Positions 47,801 to 55,911 of a stretch of 64,000 nt of DNA are shown here, in pieces. Under the pieces are notes generated by a model. The model searched no databases. It saw nothing but the letters and a program-made list of their open reading frames with translations, and was not told where the DNA came from. The DNA lies in assembly GCF_000613925.1 (NCBI RefSeq), contig NZ_BAJX01000013.1:18234-82233 (forward strand), given 5' to 3'. A program made the translations under genes and the position numbers. Origin of the DNA: Prevotella histicola JCM 15637 = DNF00424. GTDB lineage: Bacteria; Bacteroidota; Bacteroidia; Bacteroidales; Bacteroidaceae. Numbering within the stretch: position 1 is the first letter of the stretch; each line of letters begins with the position of its first letter.

Positions 47801-48386
47801 GTACGGCAAATTGTCCTGGTTCATAGACATAATCGGTCTCAGAAAAGCCGAATGAACGTAACGTTCTCTCAACTTCTACAATGTCAATATGCTGATCAAT
47901 AGTCAGTGTCAGGCGTCTCTCGTCTAATTGTTTTTTGGAAACTACCATCTCTGAGAGGGCAGATGGTTCGGTAACAATATAGAGTGGGAGAGTGGAAGAG
48001 TCTTCTTTTTCCGTTGTTAGGGCTGACAAACGCGTCAAGACTTCAGTACGTAGAATCTCGTTTCCTGCATCTCGTTGCCCGTATTTCACGGCACGTCGGT
48101 AGGATGAAGGAAAGAAAAGAACCTCTGCAACTTTGTCTTTATTATCATCAGGCATGGCAATTGTTTTCAGATCATTATAGAAATAACCAGCCTCATCGTT
48201 ATCATTGAGAACAAAAACAGTTGTCTTTTTCCACTTTTCAGCTATAGAAGCAAAGAGCATTGGGGCAGCTGATGCCACGAGTCCTTGCAGGAAAATGGTC
48301 TTGATGGACTTATCTTCCTGTGTCTTTATCAATGCACCTACCTGTGGTAAGGTTGCATATAGTTTCTGTATATCCTGTATCTTCAT
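44838..48386 (-). CDS. mfd: Transcription-repair coupling factor Mfd
   Basis: 1182 residues. Removes RNA polymerase stalled at DNA lesions and recruits UvrA. Domains in order: UvrB-like D1-D3 (about 1-350), a variable linker with a Ser/Asp-rich stretch near 405-440 (SLSSGNLSPDSENLSIADSS), the RNA-polymerase-interaction domain (LQEMEPGDFLVHVDFGIGKF, near 495-560), the RecG-like motor with Walker A CGDVGFGKTE and the DEEQ box LLIIDEEQKFGV, motif VI region HQMRGRVGRSNKKAF, and the C-terminal TRCF domain. Length and motifs are normal; the frame is intact. A -7 box TAACTTTG is at 48413-48406. Confidence 0.96.
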   Translation of the reverse strand: MKIQDIQKLYATLPQVGALIKTQEDKSIKTIFLQGLVASAAPMLFASIAEKWKKTTVFVLNDNDEAGYFYNDLKTIAMPDDNKDKVAEVLFFPSSYRRAVKYGQRDAGNEILRTEVLTRLSALTTEKEDSSTLPLYIVTEPSALSEMVVSKKQLDERRLTLTIDQHIDIVEVERTLRSFGFSETDYVYEPGQFAVRGSIIDVYSFSSELPYRVDFFGDDIETIRTFEVESQLSNEKLKRIEIVPELATLSEEKVPFLHFLPNDAVLAFKDFLYVRDTIEGIYQDGFTSQALVDSLEGKNEVEQQEIEKAFRKESQLITASLFMDNALDFLRIEFGINHSINDDTRKKGDHRATINFQTSPQPLFHKNFELLSKTLRDYLLQDYKLYIFADSEKQTIRLRDIFDSLSSGNLSPDSENLSIADSSLSLNKGDKSRTVEGLPFTAVNRTLHEGFVDNTLKVCFFTDHQIFDRFHKYNLKSDKARQGKMALTMKELQEMEPGDFLVHVDFGIGKFAGLVRVPAGDSYQEMIRLVYQHNDIVDVSIHSLYKISKYRRGDSGEAPRLSVLGSGAWDRLKERAKKRIKDIARDLIKLYAKRRKEKGFAFSPDSFMQHELEASFLYEDTPDQVKATQELKQDMESARPMDRLVCGDVGFGKTEVAIRAAFKAAVDNKQVAVLVPTTVLAFQHYQTFKNRLKDMPVRVDYLSRARSAKQTKQVLADLAEGKIDILVGTHKLIGKSVKWHDLGLLIIDEEQKFGVSTKEKLRQLKTNVDTLTMSATPIPRTLQFSLMGARDMSIMRTPPPNRYPIQTEIASFSHEVIADAINFEMSRNGQVYFVNDRISNLPEIANLIKKYVPDCRVAIGHGQMKPEELEEIVIGFMNYDYDVLLSTTIVENGIDISNANTIIINDAHRFGLSDLHQMRGRVGRSNKKAFCYLLAPPLSALNPEARRRLEALETFSDLGSGFNLAMQDLDIRGAGNLLGSEQSGFMEDLGYETYQKILSQAVTELKNDEFQDLYEEEMNEGKQITGDDFIDDCAVESDLEMYFPDNYVPGSSERMLLYRELDNIEKDEDLDAYRKRLQDRFGPIPRQGEELMQVVALRRVGKRLGCEKIILKQGRMQMQFVSNPNSMYYQSEAFDKVLNYIGYHPRRCNLKERNGKRSMVVNDVKSVEDAVKVLREIDKKQS

Positions 48387-48490
48387 CGCTAGTGCGTTGT
48401 AAATGCAAAGTTACAACATTTATCTTACATACTGATAAGAATATAAAATATCGCCTTGCTGGTACACTATTTATAAAGAGTTCGGGAACA

Positions 48491-48556
48491 GCACGAATGG
48501 AGTTGACCATCAGCTCCACTGGTGTTAGGCATCAGCTCCACTGGTGTTAGGCATCA
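48491..48556. repeat. 22-bp-period array, GGTG family, locus H (three units)
   Basis: Two identical 22-bp units (starting 48513 and 48535, GCTCCACTGGTGTTAGGC then ATCA) preceded in phase by a diverged unit at 48491 (GCACGAATGGAGTTGACC then ATCA). Each holds a CTCCACTGGTG-type quasi-palindrome. It lies between mfd and the glycosyltransferase gene, 105 bp upstream of mfd's start. Related to locus I at 63588. Confidence 0.8.
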
Positions 48557-48678
48557 AAATGTTTATGAAAGAGCAAGAATGGCATGTGTTAATCATGTTT
48601 TTAAGAGGGTATTTATGAGACTCTTAAGACTGATTCTGTATGGAAAATGTTTACGGAATACTAATGATTAAACGACAA

Positions 48679-48706
48679 CAGCCATAACTCCGAGAAGTTA
48701 TGGCTG
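48679..48706 (-). terminator. Terminator of the glycosyltransferase gene
   Basis: Perfect 11-bp stem CAGCCATAACT / AGTTATGGCTG with a 6-nt loop; the minus strand continues TTGTCGTTTAA, so the T-run is weak. The rest of 48387-48776 shows only the repeat at 48491-48556. Confidence 0.55.
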
Positions 48707-48776
48707 CTGATATATGGTCTTTTGTGTAATCAAATAATGTGTATTCTTGTTGCTTTTCGAAAAGAGATAATTCCCT

Positions 48777-49523
48777 TTAGTTTTGTGGTTTAGGATATTT
48801 CTTGAACCATCCGTCCATGCGTAGGCGCATAACACCAAAGAAAGCTTCAGAGAAAATACCACCTGACATCTTGCTAGTTCCCTCCCTGCGATTCACAAAG
48901 ATGACTGGTACTTCTTTTATTTTGAAGCCTATCTTATGGGCAGTGTATTTCATTTCAATCTGGAAAGCATAGCCCTTGAAGCGGATTTGGTCTAAAGGAA
49001 TAGTCTCTAAGACACGACGACGGTAGCAAACAAACCCTGCTGTGGTGTCATGAACATGAAATCCTGTCACTGTTTGGACGTACTTGCTGGCGAAATAACT
49101 CATCAAGACCCGTCCTATAGGCCAGTTAACAACGTTCACACCACTTACATAGCGTGAGCCAACTGCAACATCATAGCCTTCATCATGTGTGGCGGCATAG
49201 AGACGAGGCAGGTCGTTAGGGTCATGACTGAAGTCTGCATCCATCTCAAAGATATAGTCATAACCATGTTCTAAAGCCCATTTGAAGCCGGTGATGTAAG
49301 CCGTTCCCAATCCTAATTTACCTGTTCGCTCAATAATAAAGAGGCGGTCGGTAAACTCAGTCTCCATCAATCGGTGTACAATCTGTGCTGTACCGTCAGG
49401 ACTTTCATCATCAATTACCAAGATATGAAAGAACTTTTCTAATCGGAAGACGGCACGAATGATTTTCTCGATATTCTCTTTCTCGTTATAGGTTGGTATA
49501 ATTACGATACTATCACTTGTCAT
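48777..49523 (-). CDS. Polyprenol-phosphate mannosyltransferase-like glycosyltransferase (GT2)
   Basis: 248 residues. GT-A fold with IVIIPTYNEKENIEKIIRAV at 6-25, the nucleotide-sugar site VIDDESPDGTA, and the metal motif FEMDADFSHDP (about 90-100); later GSRYVSGVNVVNWPIGR. This is the soluble, DPM1-like form without C-terminal membrane helices, which charges a polyprenyl phosphate with mannose or a related sugar at the membrane. The end is basic and aromatic (MDGWFKKYPKPQN). It has its own promoter in the 119-bp gap after plsC, but the order matches a common Bacteroidales cluster of pyrC and this transferase. Confidence 0.9.
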   Translation of the reverse strand: MTSDSIVIIPTYNEKENIEKIIRAVFRLEKFFHILVIDDESPDGTAQIVHRLMETEFTDRLFIIERTGKLGLGTAYITGFKWALEHGYDYIFEMDADFSHDPNDLPRLYAATHDEGYDVAVGSRYVSGVNVVNWPIGRVLMSYFASKYVQTVTGFHVHDTTAGFVCYRRRVLETIPLDQIRFKGYAFQIEMKYTAHKIGFKIKEVPVIFVNRREGTSKMSGGIFSEAFFGVMRLRMDGWFKKYPKPQN

Positions 49524-49557
49524 TGGCTTTCAGTTTTTGGGTTTATTAAAAGTAATA

Positions 49558-49588
49558 CAAAAGTAGTACATTTCTCTGAATGAAGCAA
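49558..49588 (-). promoter_or_regulatory. Promoter of the glycosyltransferase gene
   Basis: Minus-strand TTG (49588-49586), 20 bp, TACTTTTG (49565-49558), ending 34 bp before the ATG. Confidence 0.6.
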
Positions 49589-49641
49589 ATCTGTGTTTCT
49601 TTTTATTGTTTTTATTAGGACATGGGTAGAGATATGTGATG

Positions 49642-50460
49642 TTATTGGTCTGGATTTTCTATGAAACCTTGATACTTTGGTTCTATACCAGACATGACTG
49701 CATCATAGGATTCTGCCATTGTTTGTTTCTCGAACTCTGTCCCTTTGCCTTTTGGAAAGATAGGTTCGTGAATGGTAAGGCTAAGAGGGTGCCACATAGG
49801 AAAGCTCCAATCTCTTGTACGGGGCATGATATCGAAGGAACCATTGATGGTCAATGGACATACAGGAAGTTGTAGTTCATCGGCAAGCATGAAAGCTCCA
49901 CGACGGAATTTACCCATATGACCAGTAAAAGAACGGGCACCTTCAGGGAAAACAACGACTGACATACCCTCTCGAAGGGTCTTGCGTGCTTCGTCATAGG
50001 TCTTCTTTATCTTGCTTGCTCCACTCTTATCTACGAAGATATGATGGGCATATACACAAGCGATACCTACCAAAGGAATCTTCCGAATACCTTTTTTCAT
50101 CATCCATTTGAAGTTACGGCCCAAGAAGCCATAGATGAGAAATATGTCAAATGCACCTTGATGATTGCTCACAAAGACATAGCTTTGCTTGGGATCTAAA
50201 TGCTCTCTCCCTTCAACTTTTACGGGTAAGAAGAGCAAACGGATAGTAAGCCATGACCACCATTTGCCTGGATAGTAGCCCCAGAAGTGTCCATTGCCAA
50301 ATCTACAGCCAATAACTGTTGTCAAGGCGGTAAGAGTTGATGTTATAATAAAGATGGGAAGCGCAATAAAGAAGGTGTAGACTCCATAGATGAGACGTGC
50401 TACCAACGTTATTACAGAAGGATGATTCTTCTTGTTTCTTGGGGAGATAGAATTGCTCAT
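49642..50460 (-). CDS. plsC: 1-acyl-sn-glycerol-3-phosphate acyltransferase (PlsC-like)
   Basis: Adds the second acyl chain to lysophosphatidic acid at the inner membrane. 272 residues: one or two membrane helices at about 20-62, the catalytic NHx4D motif in SNHQGAFDIFL (near 98-108), the substrate block VVFPEGARSFTGHMGKFRRG (near 172-192) and a later LPVCPLTINGS. Fourteen bp after the metallophosphoesterase gene in transcription order. The acyltransferase family also contains lipid A and ornithine-lipid enzymes, so exact substrate is inferred. Confidence 0.88.
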   Translation of the reverse strand: MSNSISPRNKKNHPSVITLVARLIYGVYTFFIALPIFIITSTLTALTTVIGCRFGNGHFWGYYPGKWWSWLTIRLLFLPVKVEGREHLDPKQSYVFVSNHQGAFDIFLIYGFLGRNFKWMMKKGIRKIPLVGIACVYAHHIFVDKSGASKIKKTYDEARKTLREGMSVVVFPEGARSFTGHMGKFRRGAFMLADELQLPVCPLTINGSFDIMPRTRDWSFPMWHPLSLTIHEPIFPKGKGTEFEKQTMAESYDAVMSGIEPKYQGFIENPDQ

Positions 50461-50474
50461 AGAATACTTTTATT

Positions 50475-51646
50475 TCATTTTTTAGTGTGAAGTGTTATGA
50501 CTGTAATCTCATTTGGCATATTGAGACGGAAGGGTACAAGTCCTCCAAGGCCTGCAGTGACATACAGATATCGCCCATTTTGCTCATAGAGTCCATGGTC
50601 TTCTGCCTGTCGAATACTTGTAGGACGCCAGCCAAAGAACTGCATCTGTCCGCCATGTGTGTGTCCACTGAGCGTCAGTTGGGCTGTTGTCTTGGGGAGA
50701 ATAGACCTACGCCATGCAGAAGGATCATGTTGTAACATGATGACAAAGGCATCTTTGGGAATCCCGTGGATGGCTTTGTCGTAATCAGAATGGTTGGGGA
50801 AAGGTGGTCTTCCGTCGTTTTCCGTGCCACATATATATATGTACTCCTTATGTGAAGATGCTATTTTGATATGTTGGTTGCATAGCAGTTTCCATCCTAA
50901 AAGGTTTCTTTCTGCTGCAATTAATCGCTTCTCTTGCTGAAATTCTACCCTTGGCTCTTCTTTTATATATTCGGTATAGTCATGATTTCCTAAGACTGAT
51001 ACAGTGCCTTGCATGGGTTTATGAAGTACGTTCTGCATCTTTTCAATTTCTTGAGGACGCATATTTTGTAGGTCACCAGTAAAGCAGATAAGGTCCGGAT
51101 GTTGCTTCACGATACTGTCCATCTCTGCCTTTAGTATGCTTTTACGCCATCCATCAAATGTTCCAAGATGCAGGTCGGATACGTGAACGATGCGATATCC
51201 ATTGAATGATTGTGGTAGATTCCTGAAATAAAGGTTCACATGTTTAACCTTTATGGTAGAAAAACCTGCTGTAAGACCATATACATAAGTTGCAAAAGTA
51301 CATATCCCAAGGGCGATTCCAATGTAATGTCCCCAGTTGCGGTGCATATGTGTGATGTATTTTCGTACTATCCAACTAAGGAAAGAAGTAAGTGTAAAGA
51401 TGGCTTTTGGTCCGACGAACATTCCAAGGAGGAAGAGATAAGTGTTCAGCCAAGTGAGGTCTGTGGGTGCAAAGTCCTGTATGGAGCTAACGCACATGTG
51501 TATATTACCATGCTAATGCAGGGTATCCACCATAGTAAACGCAACCACCTACTAATGTGGTATTGCTTCCGGAAGTAATGAATGTCAATGTATAGGTCGG
51601 GAAGTACAATGACTAAAATGAGTGGTATGATGATTCGTGCAATCAT
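50475..51646 (-). CDS. Membrane-anchored metallophosphoesterase (YkuE-like; frameshifted at about 51485)
   Basis: Calcineurin-like phosphoesterase, cytoplasmic-membrane attached. The full gene starts at 51646 (ATGA overlap of 4 bp with the upstream MetH-activation gene), giving the N-terminal helices IIIPLILVIVLPDLYID and LLWWIPCISMVIYTCALA; the frame then breaks, and the rest is in another frame. One extra T in GCTCC (51483-51487) links ...TCALA to SIQDFAPTDLTWL for about 390 residues. Three further membrane helices precede the enzyme domain, which has VHVSDLHLG, CFTGDLQNM, VLGNHDY, LQHDP and LSGHTHGGQ, all five metal motifs. Substrate unknown; YkuE homologues are linked to envelope metabolism. 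Confidence 0.85.
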
Positions 51647-52482
51647 TTTTTTAGTAGACTGGAACTGAGATACTTCCTGATAGACTCTGTAGGGAGGCCG
51701 CGTCGGCGTGCATAATCCTGTAGTTGGTCTTCTCCTATCTTCCCTAAATCGAAGTAACGGCTCTGTGGATGAGCGAATATTAGTCCTGAAACGCTGGCAT
51801 GAGGAATCATCATTCCAGTCTCAGTAAGGCTAATGTGGATAGCTTTCATGTCCAAAAGCTCTGCTAAAAGGAAGTTTACACTGGTATCTGGAAGCGATGG
51901 GTATCCTATGGCTGGGCGTATCCCCTGATATTTTTCAGCAAATAACTCTCTCAAAGTAAGTTGCTCTTCTGGTGCATATCCCCAATATTTCCTTCTGATA
52001 TCTTCGTGCATTTTCTCTGCTGTAGCCTCTGCTAAACGGTCAGCAAGAGTCTGTGACAGCATCCGTAGGTAGGTATCATCTTCGAAATCATCTGTCAGGG
52101 CAGCGTCAACGGAGGTCGCAAAGAGCCCTAAAGTATCTTTAATTCCGGATGATAAGGGACGAAGAAAATCTGAAAGACATAGGTTAGGTTTACCAGGTAC
52201 GGCTTTTTGTTGGCGTAACATTGGTATGCGTGTTCCCTTAACGATGATATCATCGCCATCACTGTTGGCTTCGCACAGTGCAAAAACAGCATGGGTATGA
52301 TACTTCTCATTCATCTTAGCCAGCATATCCTCAGCTTCTTTTTGCAACTCTTTTTGTGCATCTTTTGCCTTACCATTCATTGACCAGGCATAGAAGAAGT
52401 ATGCCCAATTGATGTATGGGGCGACATCATTGATGTTATAAGTGAGAATCTTACTTTTATTATCTACGACTTTCTTGTCCAT
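51643..52482 (-). CDS. Stand-alone methionine synthase activation domain protein
   Basis: 279 residues homologous only to the C-terminal activation domain of cobalamin-dependent methionine synthase MetH, which binds AdoMet for reductive methylation of cob(II)alamin. The RPAxGYPS AdoMet-site motif is present (GIRPAIGYPSLPD, about 192-204), followed by LTETGMMIPHASVSGLIFAH and YFDLGKIGEDQL, as in MetH. No methyltransferase or B12-binding domain is adjacent, so the rest of MetH must be elsewhere. Split MetH is known in some bacteria. It overlaps the metallophosphoesterase gene by 4 bp. Confidence 0.85.
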   Translation of the reverse strand: MDKKVVDNKSKILTYNINDVAPYINWAYFFYAWSMNGKAKDAQKELQKEAEDMLAKMNEKYHTHAVFALCEANSDGDDIIVKGTRIPMLRQQKAVPGKPNLCLSDFLRPLSSGIKDTLGLFATSVDAALTDDFEDDTYLRMLSQTLADRLAEATAEKMHEDIRRKYWGYAPEEQLTLRELFAEKYQGIRPAIGYPSLPDTSVNFLLAELLDMKAIHISLTETGMMIPHASVSGLIFAHPQSRYFDLGKIGEDQLQDYARRRGLPTESIRKYLSSSLLKK

Positions 52483-52523
52483 AAGACCTTCTTTTATCTA
52501 CTACCTTTTGTTTTTATGAAGGG

Positions 52524-53872
52524 TTACTTAGTGTTCCTGAATGTTATTTTCTCCCCCCGTAAGGTGGTATTGAACTTGCCATTATTTAATAAGTGATTAC
52601 CATTTAAGAATGTGTGGACCACCTTCCAATGATATTCATGTCCCATCATAGGCTCCATTTGCACTTACTTTCGATACATTCTTCGTCTACAATCCATGAC
52701 TGGTGAGGCTTAATGATGGTGATGTCAGCCTTGTAACCTTTGCGAAGGAAGCCCCGTTCGTCAATGTTAAAGAGTCTTGCTGGTGCATGAGCCATAAGTT
52801 CTACAAGCTTTTCTATGGTCAATACGCCCTTATCAACAAGTTCTAACATCGTTACAAGAGAGAATTGTATCATCGGCATGCCCGATGTTGCCTTTGCACA
52901 TCCACCTTGTTTCTGGCTGAGAAGATGTGGAGCATGGTCCGTCCCTACAGTTGTTATGCGTCCATCCATGAGTGCATGGCGGATGGCATTACGGTCAGAA
53001 AGTGTCTTCACAGAAGGGTTACATTTGATAAGTGCATGCTTTGTGAGATAATCTTCTTTGGAAAAAGCAATGTGAGCAATGACAGCTTCTAAGGTTATCC
53101 GTCCTTCATCTTCAGGTTGAAGAGCCAATGATAGTTCCCTTTGGGTAGAGATATGAGCTATGTGAAGGTGTGTCTTAAACTTTCGTGCAAGCTTAACTGC
53201 CAATTGAGAAGAAACCCAACAGGCTTCTTCACTGCGTATTTCGTAGTGATGTATGATGTCAGGATCATCTCCATAGATCTTCTTTGCCTCTTCCATGTTA
53301 GCTTTGATGATATCTGAATCCTCACAATGTGTGACGACTGGAAGTCCTAGTTCTGCTGCGTTATGGAAGGTTTTCTCTAATGCTTCCTGTCTATTTACGA
53401 GCATATTGCCCGTTGATGCACCCATAAAGAGTTTGATTCCTGGAATAGTATGTATGTCTAAATGAGCGAAAAGGTCACTGTTCGTATTTGTTGCACCAAA
53501 GAAGAAAGCATAATTGATATGACTTGACGATTCAGCCCGTTGCCATTTATCGTTCAAGGCATCTATTGTTGTGGTTTGTGGATTGGTGTTTGGCATGTCA
53601 AAATACGAGGTGACACCACCGAAAGCTGCTGCTCTACTCTCGCTTTCAATGTCTGCCTTATCCGTCAATCCAGGCTCACGGAAGTGAACATGTGTGTCTA
53701 TGATACCTGGAATAACAAAACATCCCGTGGCATCGATAGTCTCTTCGAATGTGCCACGGGGTATCTTGTTGCCTTCAATTATCTCTGTTATACGGTCATC
53801 TTCTATGATGAGAGAACCAATAAAGCTTCGCCCTTCATTGACGATTGTACCACTTTGGATGAGTTTTCTCAT
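52524..53872 (-). CDS. pyrC: Dihydroorotase (frameshifted at about 52652)
   Basis: Third step of pyrimidine synthesis: closes N-carbamoyl-aspartate to dihydroorotate. The metal-binding DTHVHFREPG lies at about 59-68, followed by the catalytic/bridging region GIKLFMGASTGN, HCED, HIAHIST and TDHAPH; all ligands of a type I dihydroorotase are in place. The frame stops at 52646 after CKWSL, but the same strand continues in another frame with MMGHEYHWKVVHTFLNGNHL and ends at 52524-52526. An extra C in AGCCTATG (52650-52654) gives CKWSPMMGHEYHWK and about 449 residues, the Bacteroidetes length. The intact C-terminus argues for a base-call error. Confidence 0.9.
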
Positions 53873-53986
53873 ATGTTTATGTTTTTAGGGGTGTAATATA
53901 TTCTATGAGAATGTCTGTGTGAGGTTTGAATACTGATGTCTTTCAAACCTCATTTGTTTCTGAATCTTTTCTTTCTTGTCCACCTA

Positions 53987-54835
53987 TTAGCGAACAGAAT
54001 CACCAGCCATCTGAGCTGGCGTTGGTGGAGTTATGTCAGGATTCGTTGTTGTTCCACTTGCTTCAGGGCTGGTAGTAGCAGGTTCTGCTGTACCATTCAT
54101 CTCTTTTTGTGTCTGCTGGAAATTAGTATAGAACGCCTTTACTTGTGGATTATTCTTAAACTTATCAGTAGCTTTGGTCATGATGTACTCTACCCATGAC
54201 GGTAATTGGTTCAGTGCATAGGCGTACATATAGTCATTCATCCATACAGGATAGGCGTTAGGGGTGGTGTCATAACTAATACGTGTTAGGAATCCCCATG
54301 GTCCAAGGACATTGTCAAAGTTGTCTGTCACAAACTTTGTGAACAGTTTATCGCCCTTTTCATAGACTACTAAAGCCTTTTTGATGAGTTGGGCATTGAT
54401 CGTTTCTTCGTCATGTCCATTGAGAATGGCTGCACTTTCTTCGTGGTCAATCTCTCCATATTGGTTGCGTAACTGTGTAAACTTTGTCCAAAAGTCATTG
54501 AGTTTGTCATTCAGTGGTGTTCCGCTAACACGCTGTTGTGTGTTATTCAGCTTGACATTGATGTTTCCACTCTCGATAACAACAGGAAATTGTAGGTTAA
54601 CGTCATCCATAAAGACCTGTGCTACTTTCACAGAATCAATCGTTCCATGAAAAGAAAATTGCCCGTGAACGACATCACAAGAATCCAAATCAATCAGTGA
54701 ATCAGCCTGATCAACCTTCAGATATAACTTTCTTCCATCTAAAGCAGAGACGTTAGATGTTCCTTGGATAGTGTATGAGTCAGCACATGATGCGAGCATC
54801 ACAAGTGAAAGTAGTGCATATAGAACTTTATTCAT
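53987..54835 (-). CDS. DUF4369-type lipoprotein
   Basis: 282 residues. Lipoprotein signal ends at LASC (Cys17) followed by ADSY, which suggests outer-membrane sorting. Residues about 20-115 form a DUF4369-like beta-domain (TSNVSALDGRKLYLKVDQAD, SCDVVHGQFSFHGTIDS, VVIESGNINVKL) usually found N-terminal to a TlpA thioredoxin domain; here no thioredoxin domain follows, only a helical region and a Pro/Thr-rich tail (ATTSPEASGTTTNPD). The role is unknown. It lies 114 bp upstream of pyrC on the same strand. Confidence 0.78.
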   Translation of the reverse strand: MNKVLYALLSLVMLASCADSYTIQGTSNVSALDGRKLYLKVDQADSLIDLDSCDVVHGQFSFHGTIDSVKVAQVFMDDVNLQFPVVIESGNINVKLNNTQQRVSGTPLNDKLNDFWTKFTQLRNQYGEIDHEESAAILNGHDEETINAQLIKKALVVYEKGDKLFTKFVTDNFDNVLGPWGFLTRISYDTTPNAYPVWMNDYMYAYALNQLPSWVEYIMTKATDKFKNNPQVKAFYTNFQQTQKEMNGTAEPATTSPEASGTTTNPDITPPTPAQMAGDSVR

Positions 54836-54933
54836 AGTTCATTAAACTGGTTCTTGTCAGACAAATGAGATGTTCTCCACCTCTTATGTCTGTCGTTTTT
54901 TCTATTGAAATTATCTCTTATCTCTTGTTCTAA

Positions 54934-55365
54934 TCAACCCTCAAGTGGGCTTTCTTTCCTCAATTCGTAGTTGATTCGATGTGTCGTATACATCTCTAAT
55001 ACGGCTGAGATGAGGAGAAGTATCACCCAATTGTGGTGGATTATGTTGATGTAAGTACTGTATCCACTTATAGAGTTGGCTACAAATGGGCGAAGAAAGA
55101 AATACGAATCCTCTACCATAAATAGTCCAGCAAGGATAAATCCGATACCTGCAAACGTCATAATCTTACGCAAACGGCGTATAGTTAGTTGTGTTCCAGT
55201 GTATCGTTGTCTTGTTTGCATGAGTACGAATATGATGGCTCCTACCAGCATAACCCAGCATGAAACAGGTTGGATGAGGAAAAAAGCATATAATCCAGCA
55301 CCTGTAACCATCAGTAATCCTCCGAAGAGGAAGGCTATTGATTCGTATTTATTCAGTTGTTTCAT
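54934..55365 (-). CDS. Four-helix membrane protein of unknown function
   Basis: 143 residues from ATG 55365 (MKQLNKYESIAF), preferred over an upstream in-frame ATG at 55401 because the longer form lies wholly within the divIC tail. Four hydrophobic helices are seen (FLFGGLLMVTGAGLYAFF, CWVMLVGAIIFVLMQT, IMTFAGIGFILAGLFMVE, WVILLLISAVLEMYTT), separated by basic and polar loops (RQRYTGTQLTIRRLRK). The start overlaps the stop of divIC by 17 bp. No family function known to me; close coupling with a divisome gene suggests an envelope role. Confidence 0.72.
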   Translation of the reverse strand: MKQLNKYESIAFLFGGLLMVTGAGLYAFFLIQPVSCWVMLVGAIIFVLMQTRQRYTGTQLTIRRLRKIMTFAGIGFILAGLFMVEDSYFFLRPFVANSISGYSTYINIIHHNWVILLLISAVLEMYTTHRINYELRKESPLEG

Positions 55366-55693
55366 ATTTAGAAGGGTTGTCAGCAGGCTGTTCGTCATCA
55401 CTCAGAACGAAGATATCCTCGTTGTCAGCCTTCATAAAGTAGCGTTCACGGGCAATTCTTGCAACAGCTTTCGGGTCACGTTTCAAGTCTCTCAGCTGTT
55501 GTGTGTCATGATGATATTGGCGGTTGTACTTCTGTATCTCCGTCTTTAGATCATCAATCTGGTACGCATACTCTATACGTTTCAGGAAACTGTTCTCATC
55601 CAGTACGCCAACTATAAGTATACCAAGGATGATAACGATATGAAATTTGAATCGGCTCAGAAACCTGAGAACATGTCCAGTTATTTTGCTCAC
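55349..55693 (-). CDS. Septum formation initiator family protein (DivIC/FtsB-like)
   Basis: 114 residues with the standard layout: short basic cytoplasmic start, one membrane helix at about 18-33 (FHIVIILGILIVGVLD), then a periplasmic coiled coil (IDDLKTEIQKYNRQYHHDTQ) and the DivIC/FtsB signature KRDPKAVARIARERYFMKAD (about 71-90). It links FtsQ and FtsL in the divisome. The acidic tail (EDIFVLSDDEQPADNP) is longer than in E. coli FtsB. First gene of the minus-strand run toward pyrC; CAAAAGTA at 55776-55783 may be its -7 box. Confidence 0.88.
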   Translation of the reverse strand: MSKITGHVLRFLSRFKFHIVIILGILIVGVLDENSFLKRIEYAYQIDDLKTEIQKYNRQYHHDTQQLRDLKRDPKAVARIARERYFMKADNEDIFVLSDDEQPADNPSKYETTE

Positions 55694-55878
55694 TTCTCTC
55701 TGTTGTTAAAAAAAAGATGTAAGCGAATGCAAAGTAAGAACTATGTCTTGATTGCTAACGCTATTTTAGTTTTTGCAAAAGTAAGGAAAAGATTGCAGAT
55801 GTATGCATTAAGCATATAGATTTTTAGCAAATTAACAATTTAATCATATCCTTCTCCTGCTCTTTTCTTAACTTTTAT

Positions 55879-55886
55879 TACCTTTG
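55879..55886 (+). promoter_or_regulatory. -7 element for dnaX
   Basis: TACCTTTG, 25 bp before the dnaX ATG; no clear -33 box. Confidence 0.4.
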
Positions 55887-55911
55887 CACGAAATAATCAG
55901 AATGTTAAATT

